Assembly: GCF_014635865.1 (NCBI RefSeq)
Contig: NZ_BMDQ01000004.1
Location: 1 to 64,000, forward strand
DNA: 64,000 bases
Direction: 5' to 3'
Source of the DNA: Winogradskyella haliclonae
GTDB lineage: Bacteria > Bacteroidota > Bacteroidia > Flavobacteriales > Flavobacteriaceae
The translations under genes were made by a program, and so were the position numbers. Of the stretch, positions 1 to 9,952 are shown piece by piece. Within the stretch, counting starts at the first letter, position 1. The number at the start of each line of letters is the position of its first letter. Under the pieces are notes generated by a model. The model did no database searches. It was not told the DNA's origin and saw only the letters and a list, made by a program, of their open reading frames with translations.

Positions 1-2264
1 GCGGCAAAACTACCTGGTTCTACATCTAAAACCACACCGCTTGCATCATCACTACACACAGTAGCGTCTAAACTCGTAGATAATACTGGCTCAGGACTAA
101 TCGTTACGGTAACGTCGACAGAAGTGCCAATACAATTAGATGTACCGCTCACCGGAACTATCGTATAGATGACATCTATTGGGCCAATACCCATATTAGT
201 ATAAGCATCATCTGCTATTTCATTGGCACCAAATCCTGTACCTACTGTTGGTACACCTGCACTTGCTACCAATCCATTGGTATTGATGGCTGTAATATTG
301 TAGGTAGTTGATGCAACATCACCTACATCTAAATCTAATATTATACCCGTTGGGTCGTCACTACACACGGTAGCATCTAATGTTGAAGACAACACTGGTG
401 TCTCAAAAAAGTTAATAACTATATTATCCGTACTTACACAATTCGTAACATCTTCTGTTACGATAACCGAGTAAACTCCAGAATTTGGTGAACTTATATT
501 AAGCATTGGGTTTGTCTGACCTGGTAGATCTGCTCCATCTAAAGCCCATTGGTATGTAACTGAACCTGCAACGGTAGCATCTAACATTACATCTGGATCA
601 CCAACACACAAATCTTGATCCGGCCCAAGGTCTACATCAAAAGGTCTATTTGTAGTAACTGTAACATCATCGGTTACTACCGTGACATCCCCATTGCAAT
701 TAGTATATGTTACTTGAGCTGTATAAGTTGTTGAAGGATCAGTTGGACAAACCTCAAAACTTGCATCAGTACTTAACACATTACCCATATCGTCTAGCCA
801 TACAAACTCTACAATACTTGGACCAGCAGGTGTAAAACGCCATGCTTCATCTTGTGCAGTCCAATCTTGAGTATTATTTCTTCCTGGCGGAACAAACGCT
901 TCAGTGCCAGCATTATTTTGGATACCTACTGCTTTATCATTGACCCCATTAAAACCATTGCAAAATGGAGCATTTTGTATATAAATATCTATGACATTAG
1001 TAGTTTCATATAAAACTGCCATATGGGTTGCAATTTCTGAAGAACAGCCAAACATTTCAACATTATAAAAACTAACCGCTAAAACTCTATTTGGAGCTGT
1101 TCCAATAATTTCCCATGCAATTTCCTCATTAACTGAAGCAGCCGGATCAATATCGTGTACAGGACTAAATATATTAGCCTCTCCAAAAGTAGGATTAGAA
1201 TTATTCGGAAGCATATTGTTTTGTAGATTCCAACCATTTGTAGTATCAGCTGCATTCACATCAAATCTAATTACCCCATTGGACCCTACCTGAAACTGAG
1301 TTTCAATGCCATTAAAAAAACAAAAATCAAAAGGTAAATCCTCTACATCATCCCATGCGTCATCAATATTTGTATTAACAGAATTAGTCAAACCTTGAAA
1401 AGGAAAGGGTGGAACAAATGGAATACTATTAACATTATATGTACTTGTATCTCCAATATCTAAAAAAGAAGCAGTTAAGGTTGTACATGTTTCATCACAA
1501 GGTATATCTATGTCTGCTCCTGCATCCACCGAAGGATTGCCAGGACTTGTAGAGCCTATTTGTGCTGTTAAATTAATATTGTTTGTACTGGAGCAACCAG
1601 CAGTATCAGTTATCATTAAAGTTACTTCGAATAGACCAGCCATTGTATAGGCATGAGTAACTGATTCTCCCATAGCCGTATTACCGTCGCCAAAATCCCA
1701 AAGGTATACTGCACCAGCACCACCTGTTGAAAATGTACCGCTACCATTAAATGTAATTACTTCATTTTCATCAGCAACTACAACATTGGCCGCAGTTGTT
1801 CCAGGTACAGTACTATCAAGATTAGCAATAATGTTTTGGCAGGGCGTAAAACAACTTATATCTGCGGCCCAACCAGTAGTATTACCAAATCCATTGGTAG
1901 CCCAAACAAAGGTTAAACAACCAGAAGTATTAGCAGAACTAGCCTCTACCAATCCTGGACTATTAGTGCCAGAAAAATCCCCTAGAGGTGGTGCCGTATT
2001 ATCTGCACCATCAAAAATAGATAAAATATCTACCCCATCTTGTGTATTGAACGACGTGAAGTTTATACTCACAGCGTCTCCTGGATTATCAGCACAAATA
2101 GTGATTGTAAAATTTTCATTACTTGAATAATTTCCAGAAGACCCGCCGGAATCTAAGAATGTACCCATACATTGATTAAATGTGCCATCTTGCATTAAAA
2201 GGTCTTGACTAAAACTCTTTATAGAAAAGATAAAAAACGTAAATAATAGTATTTTTTTTAACAT
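1..2264 (-). CDS. Giant secreted CUB/PKD repeat protein, 3' end outside window
   Basis: I translated an open frame with no stop from the ATG at 2264 to the left edge (about 754 residues, C-terminus missing). It starts with a Sec signal peptide ending in SFSQ. Next comes a CUB-like domain (roughly 25-130, with motifs such as SGNYSSNENFTI and DGVDILSIFDG), a PKD domain (around 150-225, with WDFGDGNT and HAYTMAG), a domain with DLPFDFCFFNG and VGSNGVIRFD, and then Ig/PKD-like modules with repeated VCSDDP / VCSDDA units about 100 residues apart. This architecture is typical of flavobacterial T9SS cargo and adhesins, so a type B C-terminal signal is expected beyond the edge, but it is not visible. 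The gene starts 13 bp after the stop of the small secreted protein at 2278-2730, so the two are probably cotranscribed. Ligand unknown. Confidence 0.85.
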   Translation of the reverse strand, partial: MLKKILLFTFFIFSIKSFSQDLLMQDGTFNQCMGTFLDSGGSSGNYSSNENFTITICADNPGDAVSINFTSFNTQDGVDILSIFDGADNTAPPLGDFSGTNSPGLVEASSANTSGCLTFVWATNGFGNTTGWAADISCFTPCQNIIANLDSTVPGTTAANVVVADENEVITFNGSGTFSTGGAGAVYLWDFGDGNTAMGESVTHAYTMAGLFEVTLMITDTAGCSSTNNINLTAQIGSTSPGNPSVDAGADIDIPCDETCTTLTASFLDIGDTSTYNVNSIPFVPPFPFQGLTNSVNTNIDDAWDDVEDLPFDFCFFNGIETQFQVGSNGVIRFDVNAADTTNGWNLQNNMLPNNSNPTFGEANIFSPVHDIDPAASVNEEIAWEIIGTAPNRVLAVSFYNVEMFGCSSEIATHMAVLYETTNVIDIYIQNAPFCNGFNGVNDKAVGIQNNAGTEAFVPPGRNNTQDWTAQDEAWRFTPAGPSIVEFVWLDDMGNVLSTDASFEVCPTDPSTTYTAQVTYTNCNGDVTVVTDDVTVTTNRPFDVDLGPDQDLCVGDPDVMLDATVAGSVTYQWALDGADLPGQTNPMLNISSPNSGVYSVIVTEDVTNCVSTDNIVINFFETPVLSSTLDATVCSDDPTGIILDLDVGDVASTTYNITAINTNGLVASAGVPTVGTGFGANEIADDAYTNMGIGPIDVIYTIVPVSGTSNCIGTSVDVTVTISPEPVLSTSLDATVCSDDASGVVLDVEPGSFA

Positions 2265-2277
2265 GCTAAAGTGGATA

Positions 2278-2730
2278 TTAGTGCTGTGAAAATATTGTTA
2301 TTACAAACTGAGTATTATCTACTCTGTAGGTCTGCGTTTTATTTTCAGAGAAAAAATTAAACGCATATTTTAAAGGATTAAAATTATCAGCGTCAAATGA
2401 AAAATCTCTAAGAAGGTTATGATTAATTGAATTAACAAGAGGAATTTGAGATAAACGTTTTAAAGAACTCAAATCTTTATTTTCATAAAAACCTATTTTT
2501 ACTCGATTTCTTAAAATCTGTTTGAATGTTTTTACTCTATGTGGTTTGTTGTAAATAAACTCATTAGCATAAGCCCCATAAACCTCATCAATAAAAGCGC
2601 GTTCTTTTGAAGATAATGGTTTACTTAAATTCTCGCCAAATTTTGCCAAAGGCAAAGTGTGCTTTTTGGATTGTCCATAAAGACTTAGTCCTAAACAAAT
2701 AAAAAGCAGTAATAAAATTCTCCTTGTCAT
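2278..2730 (-). CDS. Small secreted hypothetical protein (150 aa)
   Basis: The protein has a clear N-terminal signal peptide (hydrophobic ILLLLFICLGLSL, then YGQS), so it is periplasmic or secreted. The remainder is basic and lacks a domain I recognise; it contains several aromatic positions and ends in FVITIFSQH. It lies 13 bp upstream of the giant CUB/PKD protein on the same strand, suggesting cotranscription and perhaps a joint role at the cell surface. It has no lipobox cysteine and no T9SS C-terminal signal. The ATG at 2730 directly precedes the signal peptide and is the natural start. Confidence 0.7.
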   Translation of the reverse strand: MTRRILLLLFICLGLSLYGQSKKHTLPLAKFGENLSKPLSSKERAFIDEVYGAYANEFIYNKPHRVKTFKQILRNRVKIGFYENKDLSSLKRLSQIPLVNSINHNLLRDFSFDADNFNPLKYAFNFFSENKTQTYRVDNTQFVITIFSQH

Positions 2731-2865
2731 AATGAATACTTAAATAATCTCGGAATTTAATAAAATTTTAACTAAAAGATGCCGTTTCTAATAAGTTCTC
2801 GTTGTAACAACATATTTATATATGCGATTCGCAAGCTAACACTATTTTTCCTCCTCTCATGCAAA

Positions 2866-2905
2866 ATAAAAACGCCTCTGAAATTATTTCAAAGGCGTTT
2901 TTATT
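2866..2905. terminator. Long hairpin terminator, bidirectional
   Basis: The arms at 2866-2883 and 2888-2905 form an 18-bp stem with one mismatch and a 4-nt loop, flanked by A and T runs on both sides. It lies just past the stop of the 1447-residue repeat protein on the minus strand and would end that transcript. Confidence 0.85.
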
Positions 2906-2923
2906 AATCAATTTTAAAATACC

Positions 2924-5900
2924 TCAACGTTTCAGAGAAAAGTGTGCACTAAAGGTTCGAGATTCATTATTAGTAGGTTCTACATACTCTAAAGTAAACC
3001 AATAATCACTACTAGGCATTCTATTACCATTAAATGTGCCATCCCAACCAGGACTTGTAGGGCTTAATTGTTTTAATAGTTTCCCGTAGCGGTCATAAAT
3101 GTATATTGTTGCCGATGGTTGTGTATTAATGCCTTCAATATTCCAAGTATCGTTATTTCCATCACCATTAGGTGTAAAGAATTTAGGATAATCAATAACT
3201 GTTACAGTTCTGTATACAATGCCACAACCCAATATATCTCTCGCAGCTACAACATGATCACCTCCATTGACGTCTTCGAATTCGCCAACTAATTCCCATG
3301 GCCCATTATCTAGACTGTACTCATAGGTACTGTTTCCTGTTGCCGTAGCGATAATCATATTATTACCTGTAAAGGCTTGTGAGGTAACTTCGACATCAAA
3401 TGTATCAGGTATACCACTTTCAGTTACAACTGCAGAATCAAAATTTTGACACATCGTTACCATAGATGTAGAAATATCTGTAACCGTAACATCATAAACT
3501 CCGCCTTGAGTTGGTATTAAACTAGAGCTCGTTTGAGCTGGTAATACTGTTCCGTCAAGACGCCATTCGAATGCATAATCTGTATCTGATAATCCCGTAT
3601 CTAGAACTGGGGGCACATCGACCACTGCTTCATTATTACTTGTTAGACATAGAATATATTCATCATCTAAATCAAAAATTGGAAGTAGATTAACCTGTAA
3701 AGTCAACTCAGATATAGCAAAACATTCAGCAGGTCTTATAACATTACTTACTCTAGCATAAATAACCTGTGTATTTACAACAAAATTTTCATACAGTAAT
3801 GGTAAAGGGTCAACATCATTAAAAGCATCATCAAAACTAAAGTGATAAGAGATACTAAATGACATTGGGTCTTGACCATCTAAAACAATTGGACTTCGAG
3901 ATGATAAGTCAAATTGAGTAAAGCCATCATTATCACCTACGACATCACACTCTTCATAGAAATCATCAAGGGCTTGTACATCCTCATTAACTTCGATATT
4001 AAACGAAATTGTGCTGATTGAACATCCTGTGGTATTATTTGTTATAGCTACAAAGATTGGTTGTGGATTACTCGTATTTGTATACAAACTCGGTAATGGA
4101 TTTGTTAAATTATCTGCATCAAGTTGTGTCTCATGGTATGAGACTGTAAAATTCATTGGGTCTTGCCCATTGAGTATTTCATCTATTTTAGTATCTAAAT
4201 CAAAATCGAAAATAAAGTCTGTGTTGTTCTCACACTCAAAGAAATCTGCGACCACTACAGAATCATCTGGTAAAGGATTTACAAGAATTTCTAACTCAAC
4301 AATAGCATAACAAGTTGTAGAAATGTTAGTTACCCTTACGAAAATAGTTTCTGATGGATTTGTATTGTTATAAGCTGTTGGATCTGGAATAGAATTATCA
4401 CCTGCATTAGCACCGATAAAAGTGGTATGATAAGTTGCAGAAACATTAGGGTCTCCATTAAAAATAAAAGCTTCTCTAATTGTTAGATTAAACTCTTCTG
4501 ATAAATCGCCAACAGTAATATCATCACAAAGAACTATTGGGTCAGGATTTAAATTTGGTGTTGGATTAATTGTTCTCAAACGCACATGAACACCAAGTCC
4601 AACACAGGCGTTATCAACATCACTATCTACTCTAACATATATCTCCTGTTCAAAAGGAGATGCATCATTCCTATGATTTGAAATATCTGGAATAGCATTA
4701 ACTTCAGCCAATGCATCAGCTTCAGTTTCGTAATATGTAAATGTTAAGTTCTGCCCAACTGGTAATGCAGCTTGAGCTCTAATTTGAGCTTCAGCATCGC
4801 TAAAGTCAAAGGTAGTAATCCCATTTGTAATATCTGCATCTATACCGTCCACTACATCACACTCTTCATATAAAATTTCAACATTTGCTGGTATTTGAGT
4901 TGCAGATACAAATAAATCTAATTGGGCTACTCTAAAACAAAAATCATCATTCTCTACTCGTACAAATAAAATATCAGGATTAGAAGACGGATCTGTATTT
5001 GTATAAACTGTTGGATTTATAATTGCACTTGCTCCATTTGCTGCATCTGTAGCATTCATATGATACGTAAATGTTTCATTGGCAAAATTTGTAGAAATTA
5101 AAACTTCGGACTCTGTCAAATTAAAGTCTGATATGCCATCTGTATCATTATCACATTGTAATAACTCTACCATATCAGTAATTACAGGAAGTGCGTTAAC
5201 TTGCAAATCTACAATTACAGTTTCATAACATTCGATTCTATCATTATTCTCAACTCTAGCGATAATTTGTGTATCATCTGTATATAGATTGGCAATGGCC
5301 GCAGCACCATTATCGGCATCTAATTGGTTTAAATGATAACTTACTGTAAACTGCATTGGGTCTTGACCATTTAATATAAAACTATCTATATCAGCTGGTG
5401 TTAACGGAAAATCCACAAAACCATTGGTGTCGTCTCCATCAGTAGCGTCGTCACACAATTCATATACATAAGGTAAAGGTGTTGGGTCATCAAACACATC
5501 TATTATAAAACTTGAAGTAGCAAAACAATCCGTATTATCTACATTTTCTATTCTAATCCATATGGTATCTTCTTCATAAGCAACAAGATTAGTAAACGTG
5601 TCTGGTAATGGATTAGTTGTTGAACTGGTCATTGCGTCCATCTCGTCCAAATGAAAAGATACTTCAAATTGCATTGGGTCTTGCGTACCCAAAGCAATTG
5701 GTCGCAAACTAGCTAAATCAAAATCCCAGAAGCCATCATTATTATCATCACAAATCAATTGTGGTAAAACAGTGTTAGCAGTTGGGTCATCGAACACATC
5801 AATATTAAAACTAATTATTTCAAAACAATCATCTCGATTATCTATATTCTCTACTCTAACCCATATAGTATCCTCATCATAGGCCACAAGATTAGTAAAC

Positions 5901-7267
5901 GTATTTGGCAATGGATTTGTAGTTGAACTCATTATTGCATCTGATTGCTCTAAATGAAATGACACTTCAAATTGCATTGGGTCTTGTGTCCCTAATGCAA
6001 TAGACCTCAAGGCATCTAAATCAAAATCCCAAAAACCATCGTTGTTATCATCGCAAATCAATTGTGGAGGAATCGCATTAGCCACAGGAGAATCAAATAC
6101 ATCAATTTCAAAACTTCCAGTACTAGCGCAATCTGTATTGATTGTACTCTCTATTCTAATCCATATGGTATCTTCTTCATAAGCAACAAGATTAGTAAAC
6201 GTGTCTGGTAATGGATTAGTCGTTGAACTAGTCATTGCGTCCATCTCGTCCAGATGAAAAGACACTTCAAATTGCATTGGGTCTTGTGTACCCAAAACAA
6301 TTGGCCGCAAACTAGCTAAATCAAAATCCCATATACCATCATTATTATCATCACATCTAAATTGTGTAGCAACAGGGTTGACTGTAGGTATAACCGTAAC
6401 TATCACCTCTACAATATCACTATCAGACCCTCCTACGTTATCAGTAATTGTAACTTGATACTCTCCTGCATTAGAAACAGAAATCATTGACATTCCATCT
6501 GTTCCAGGAATTGGTGCAAAACCAGTACCATCATTAAATTCCCAAGCATAGTCTACAAAAGTAGGGTCGTTACCAGGGTTTGCATCTAGAGTAGTTGATG
6601 TCATTTCACAAATATTCTGATCAGGCCCTAATATTCCATCAACATTTATAATAGAGCAATCTGTAGAACCGCCACCTGGTATTCCAAAATTTGTCTGTAC
6701 AATTTCAATAGTACCATCACCGCCATCAAAGTTAGTGACTAGAAGTAAATAAAACTCACCAGAAACGGCATTAGGAATATTCATGTTTTCAATTGACTGA
6801 CCGGAATAACTACAGTCTACAATGTTTGTATTTGTATTTGGATAAGCACCAGGATTAACTGTGTTATTTGGGCAACCATTAGCTGGGCTATTAGGAAACT
6901 GTGGATCGCAAACTGTATCTATACTTCCACAGTTACCTATATCAGAAGAGAATGGCCCCCACAACACAAAATCAACATCTAAACCAACTCCAGTAGTACT
7001 TTCTTGGATAATTTGAAATGCTAAATCCCCTGTTTGATCTACCCTTAAAAAGAACCAAGCTGGTCTAGGACCATCTTGTAAACACGCAATTGAAGTATTA
7101 ATGTTTGTCGAGGCATCATTATTATTCTGAAAAATAAAGCTACCTGTATTATCTGCACAAATAGGTCCCGCATCACCACATGTTACTCCTCCAGGTGAAT
7201 TAATTTGAGAATAAGATGCCATTGATATAGCTATAAATAGTAAGCAGAACGTGTATTTTTTAAGCAT
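2924..7267 (-). CDS. T9SS type B sorted surface protein with nine repeats (1447 aa)
   Basis: Large secreted protein. The signal peptide ends in MASYSQ. An N-terminal domain follows (about 25-200, motifs GDAGPICADN and FVLWGPF), common in flavobacterial cargo proteins, then an Ig/PKD-like module (about 210-290, starting LGPDQNIC). Nine repeats of about 95-110 residues come next, pattern CDDxxDGxxxFDL - GQDPMxFxVSYH - NPLPxxYTN - IxVRVEN - C. Another Ig-like module leads into the C-terminal T9SS type B sorting/gliding-associated signal (FFTPNGDGNNDTWNIEG, YIYDRYGKLL, GWDGTFNG, DYWFTLEY). The family is exported through Sec and then T9SS; substrate or partner unknown. An in-frame TTG lies 12 bases upstream, but the ATG at 7267 directly precedes the signal peptide. 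Repeats 1 and 3 are nearly identical at DNA level (see repeat entries). Confidence 0.93.
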   Translation of the reverse strand: MLKKYTFCLLFIAISMASYSQINSPGGVTCGDAGPICADNTGSFIFQNNNDASTNINTSIACLQDGPRPAWFFLRVDQTGDLAFQIIQESTTGVGLDVDFVLWGPFSSDIGNCGSIDTVCDPQFPNSPANGCPNNTVNPGAYPNTNTNIVDCSYSGQSIENMNIPNAVSGEFYLLLVTNFDGGDGTIEIVQTNFGIPGGGSTDCSIINVDGILGPDQNICEMTSTTLDANPGNDPTFVDYAWEFNDGTGFAPIPGTDGMSMISVSNAGEYQVTITDNVGGSDSDIVEVIVTVIPTVNPVATQFRCDDNNDGIWDFDLASLRPIVLGTQDPMQFEVSFHLDEMDAMTSSTTNPLPDTFTNLVAYEEDTIWIRIESTINTDCASTGSFEIDVFDSPVANAIPPQLICDDNNDGFWDFDLDALRSIALGTQDPMQFEVSFHLEQSDAIMSSTTNPLPNTFTNLVAYDEDTIWVRVENIDNRDDCFEIISFNIDVFDDPTANTVLPQLICDDNNDGFWDFDLASLRPIALGTQDPMQFEVSFHLDEMDAMTSSTTNPLPDTFTNLVAYEEDTIWIRIENVDNTDCFATSSFIIDVFDDPTPLPYVYELCDDATDGDDTNGFVDFPLTPADIDSFILNGQDPMQFTVSYHLNQLDADNGAAAIANLYTDDTQIIARVENNDRIECYETVIVDLQVNALPVITDMVELLQCDNDTDGISDFNLTESEVLISTNFANETFTYHMNATDAANGASAIINPTVYTNTDPSSNPDILFVRVENDDFCFRVAQLDLFVSATQIPANVEILYEECDVVDGIDADITNGITTFDFSDAEAQIRAQAALPVGQNLTFTYYETEADALAEVNAIPDISNHRNDASPFEQEIYVRVDSDVDNACVGLGVHVRLRTINPTPNLNPDPIVLCDDITVGDLSEEFNLTIREAFIFNGDPNVSATYHTTFIGANAGDNSIPDPTAYNNTNPSETIFVRVTNISTTCYAIVELEILVNPLPDDSVVVADFFECENNTDFIFDFDLDTKIDEILNGQDPMNFTVSYHETQLDADNLTNPLPSLYTNTSNPQPIFVAITNNTTGCSISTISFNIEVNEDVQALDDFYEECDVVGDNDGFTQFDLSSRSPIVLDGQDPMSFSISYHFSFDDAFNDVDPLPLLYENFVVNTQVIYARVSNVIRPAECFAISELTLQVNLLPIFDLDDEYILCLTSNNEAVVDVPPVLDTGLSDTDYAFEWRLDGTVLPAQTSSSLIPTQGGVYDVTVTDISTSMVTMCQNFDSAVVTESGIPDTFDVEVTSQAFTGNNMIIATATGNSTYEYSLDNGPWELVGEFEDVNGGDHVVAARDILGCGIVYRTVTVIDYPKFFTPNGDGNNDTWNIEGINTQPSATIYIYDRYGKLLKQLSPTSPGWDGTFNGNRMPSSDYWFTLEYVEPTNNESRTFSAHFSLKR
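5547..5763. repeat. Copy of a ~215-bp intragenic direct repeat (repeat 3)
   Basis: This segment of the surface protein is nearly identical to 6150-6364. The stretch 5547-5617 matches 6150-6220 base for base over 71 bp; the rest differs at scattered positions. It encodes the third of nine protein repeats. Such identity, unlike the divergence of the other repeats, points to recent duplication or gene conversion. Confidence 0.85.
6150..6364. repeat. Copy of a ~215-bp intragenic direct repeat (repeat 1)
   Basis: Partner of 5547-5763, sharing a 71-bp perfect match at 6150-6220 and high identity beyond it. It encodes the first repeat. The intervening second repeat (roughly 5820-6060) is similar but more diverged, so the homogenisation skipped a unit. 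Confidence 0.85.
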
Positions 7268-7416
7268 AATTTCTTTCAAAATTTAAGTCACGAAAATTAA
7301 TAAATTCTTAATGAACAACTCACGAATTAATATAAGATGTCGTTATAAAAACGCATATATCTATATAACAAGTATATTTAAGAAATCCCTAACCTATTTA
7401 TACTATTTTATTTAGT

Positions 7417-7424
7417 TATCTTTG
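7417..7424 (+). promoter_or_regulatory. folE promoter -7 box (TATCTTTG)
   Basis: Exact match to the Bacteroidetes -7 consensus TAnnTTTG, 25 bp before the folE ATG. I see no TTG at the usual -33 distance. Confidence 0.55.
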
Positions 7425-7449
7425 CAATCTCATTTTACACACCATATAA

Positions 7450-8124
7450 ATGAAAATAGAAAACGATTTTGATATCGATGCCATTGGCGATGATCACATA
7501 AGTTCTTCGAGCGTAACACCTCTTAGAGACGATGCTTTTACATTAAGTAATTCTGAAAAGATTGAAAGCATAAAAGCAGATGTGAAACATATTATGGAAA
7601 CTTTGGGTCTTGACCTTACAGATGACAGTCTTAAAGGTACTCCAAAACGTGTTGCAAAAATGTTTGTTAACGAGATATTTGGCGGCTTACACCCTGATAA
7701 AAAACCTAAGGCTTCTACATTTGAAAATAAGTACAAGTACAATGAAATGCTTGTTGAGAAAAACATTACTGTATACTCTACCTGCGAGCATCATCTCTTA
7801 CCTATTGTAGGCAAAGCACATGTAGCATATATTTCTAACGGCACTGTTATTGGTTTATCCAAGATGAATCGCATCGTCGATTACTATGCAAAACGTCCTC
7901 AAGTACAAGAGCGTTTAACCATGCAAATTGTAAGAGAGCTACAAAAAGCTCTGGGCACAGAAGATGTCGCTTGCGTTATTGACGCTAAACACCTTTGCGT
8001 AAACTCAAGAGGCATCAAAGATGTTGCTAGTAGTACAGTGACTTCTGAATTTGGTGGAAAATTCAAAACCAAAGAAACTCGTCGAGAATTCCTAGATTAT
8101 ATTAAATTAGATACTGAATTTTAG
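7450..8124 (+). CDS. folE: GTP cyclohydrolase I
   Basis: Cytosolic enzyme converting GTP to 7,8-dihydroneopterin triphosphate, the first step of tetrahydrofolate/pterin synthesis. At 224 residues it matches the usual length. The zinc ligands line up with the E. coli enzyme: C112 and H115 in TCEHHLLP, and C183 in [29 protein letters not shown] and the C-terminal SRGIKD region are also present. The first ~35 residues are an acidic, variable extension typical of Bacteroidetes versions. A predicted TAnnTTTG promoter lies 25 bp upstream, and cysS follows 38 bp downstream on the same strand, so the two may share a transcript. Confidence 0.97.
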   Translation: MKIENDFDIDAIGDDHISSSSVTPLRDDAFTLSNSEKIESIKADVKHIMETLGLDLTDDSLKGTPKRVAKMFVNEIFGGLHPDKKPKASTFENKYKYNEMLVEKNITVYSTCEHHLLPIVGKAHVAYISNGTVIGLSKMNRIVDYYAKRPQVQERLTMQIVRELQKALGTEDVACVIDAKHLCVNSRGIKDVASSTVTSEFGGKFKTKETRREFLDYIKLDTEF

Positions 8125-8162
8125 TTCACATTCTATTTTACAAACCGCATAACATTAGTATA

Positions 8163-9644
8163 ATGCCGCTATACGAAAATCAACATATAAAGATTTACAA
8201 TTCTCTTTCGGGCGAAAAAGAAACTTTTACGCCTATTAACCAAGGTTATGTAGGCATGTATGTTTGTGGCCCAACAGTTTACAGTAATGTACACTTAGGT
8301 AATGTAAGAACCTTTATGTCTTTTGACATGATTTTTAGGTACTTAAAGCATTTAGGTTATAAAGTACGTTATGTTCGTAATATTACTGATGCTGGGCATT
8401 TAGAAAATGATGCTGATTTAGGAGAAGACAAAATCACAAAAAAAGCACGTGTTGAAGAAATTGAACCTATGGAAGTGGTGCAACGCTACACCGTAGACTT
8501 TCATAATGTTTTACAAACACTAAACTTTTTACCGCCAAGTATAGAACCTACTGCAACAGGCCATATTATAGAACAGATAGAGCTTATTCAAACTATAATA
8601 GATAATGGCTTTGCTTATGTGGTTAATGGTTCCGTGTATTTTGATGTACATAAATACAATGAATCTAACGAATACGGTATTTTAAGTAAACGAAAACTCG
8701 AAGACCTTATACATAATACTAGAACTTTAGACGGACAAAGTGATAAAAAAAACCCACAAGATTTTGCGCTTTGGAAAAAAGCCGAGCCTACACACATTAT
8801 GCGTTGGCCTTCACCATGGAGTGATGGTTTTCCTGGTTGGCATTTAGAATGTACTGCTATGAGTACAAAATATTTAGGTGAGTTTTTTGATATCCATGGT
8901 GGAGGAATGGACCTTAAATTCCCACATCATGAGTGTGAGATTGCACAAAACCAAGCCGCTAAAGGTCAAGCTCCAGTAAAGTATTGGATGCATGCAAATA
9001 TGTTAGAGCTTAATGGTGCACGTATGAGTAAATCCTCTGGAAATTATATTAATCCTGCGGAATTATTTTCTGGTAAAAACGATAAAATGTCTAAAGGATT
9101 TTCTCCTGGTGTCATTCGTTTTTTTATGATGCAAGCGTCTTACAGAAGTGTTTTGGACTTAACTAATGATGGATTACTAGCTGCTGAAAAAGGATTTAAT
9201 AGGTTACTAGAAGCTCTTAGCAATCTTGATAATTTGAAAACGAGTAGTTCATCATCTTTTAATATTTCCGAATGGCAACAGAAGTGCTATGATGCCATGA
9301 ATGACGATTTTAATACACCTATTTTAATTGCTCATTTATTTGAAGCTGCAAAATTTATAAATCAGGTTAATGATAGTTCTGCATCAGTTTCTACTGAAGA
9401 CTTGGCAACTTTAAAAACAGTGCTGCATATATTTATATTTGATATTTTAGGATTAGTTGATAGCCAATCCTCAGATAGCGGAACCGAAAAGTTACATGCA
9501 GCTATTGAGTTATTAATAAAGCTCAGAAAAGAAGCACGCATAAATAAAGACTTTGCGCTGTCTGACCAAATTAGAGATGAATTAGCTGAAGCGGGAATCG
9601 AATTAAAGGATGGTCGAGAAGGCACTACGTTCTCCATTAAATAA
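8163..9644 (+). CDS. cysS: Cysteine--tRNA ligase
   Basis: Class I aminoacyl-tRNA synthetase charging tRNA-Cys, 493 residues. The HIGH motif is HLGN at 44-47 and the KMSKS motif is RMSKS at 287-291. The catalytic zinc ligands C35, C230, H255 and E259 keep the spacing of the E. coli enzyme. DALR-type and anticodon-binding helices make up the C-terminus. It is part of a plus-strand run, folE-cysS-yidD-lgt-DUF192. The TAA stop is immediately followed by the TTG start of yidD in the same reading frame. Confidence 0.98.
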   Translation: MPLYENQHIKIYNSLSGEKETFTPINQGYVGMYVCGPTVYSNVHLGNVRTFMSFDMIFRYLKHLGYKVRYVRNITDAGHLENDADLGEDKITKKARVEEIEPMEVVQRYTVDFHNVLQTLNFLPPSIEPTATGHIIEQIELIQTIIDNGFAYVVNGSVYFDVHKYNESNEYGILSKRKLEDLIHNTRTLDGQSDKKNPQDFALWKKAEPTHIMRWPSPWSDGFPGWHLECTAMSTKYLGEFFDIHGGGMDLKFPHHECEIAQNQAAKGQAPVKYWMHANMLELNGARMSKSSGNYINPAELFSGKNDKMSKGFSPGVIRFFMMQASYRSVLDLTNDGLLAAEKGFNRLLEALSNLDNLKTSSSSSFNISEWQQKCYDAMNDDFNTPILIAHLFEAAKFINQVNDSSASVSTEDLATLKTVLHIFIFDILGLVDSQSSDSGTEKLHAAIELLIKLRKEARINKDFALSDQIRDELAEAGIELKDGREGTTFSIK

Positions 9645-9884
9645 TTGATTATTAGAAAACTTCTGACATATCCGTTTTTGTTTTTAATTAAGATATACCA
9701 GACGTTAATATCTCCATTTACACCGGCCAGTTGTAGATACCAACCCACGTGTTCTCAGTACACAAAAGAAGCTTTAGAAACACACGGTTTTTTTAAAGGT
9801 GGACGATTGGCTATAAAACGAATTTTTAGTTGTCATCCTTGGGGTGGAAAAGGTTACGACCCAGTGCCTCCTAAAGAAGATTAA
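9645..9884 (+). CDS. yidD: Membrane protein insertion efficiency factor YidD
   Basis: Small (79 aa) inner-membrane-associated protein that assists YidC-dependent insertion. Family signature: [11 protein letters not shown] amphipathic N-terminal helix, [17 protein letters not shown] with its conserved cysteines, and [14 protein letters not shown] near the end. The start is notable. The cysS stop TAA is in frame directly before it, so only the TTG at 9645 (or the ATT codons after it) can initiate, and no in-frame ATG precedes the conserved region. Translation is presumably coupled to cysS termination. Together with lgt and secDF nearby it forms a membrane-biogenesis neighbourhood. Confidence 0.93.
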   Translation: MIIRKLLTYPFLFLIKIYQTLISPFTPASCRYQPTCSQYTKEALETHGFFKGGRLAIKRIFSCHPWGGKGYDPVPPKED

Positions 9885-9952
9885 TATTGCGTTAATACTA
9901 TTTCCGTTACTATTGAAAATACTATATTTACCACTTAAACAATAATCAATTT

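Noticed and set aside
1786-2130. 114-residue plus-strand frame
   Set aside because: It is antisense to the long CUB/PKD protein; low-complexity composition and no start-site context. The opposite frame runs through without a stop.
4011-4310. 99-residue plus-strand frame inside the repeat protein
   Set aside because: Antisense shadow of a repetitive gene, no conserved features.
5547-6364. Spaced repeats that could be read as a CRISPR-like array
   Set aside because: The repeat units are long, coding and in frame within the surface protein; there is no short repeat/spacer pattern and no cas gene.
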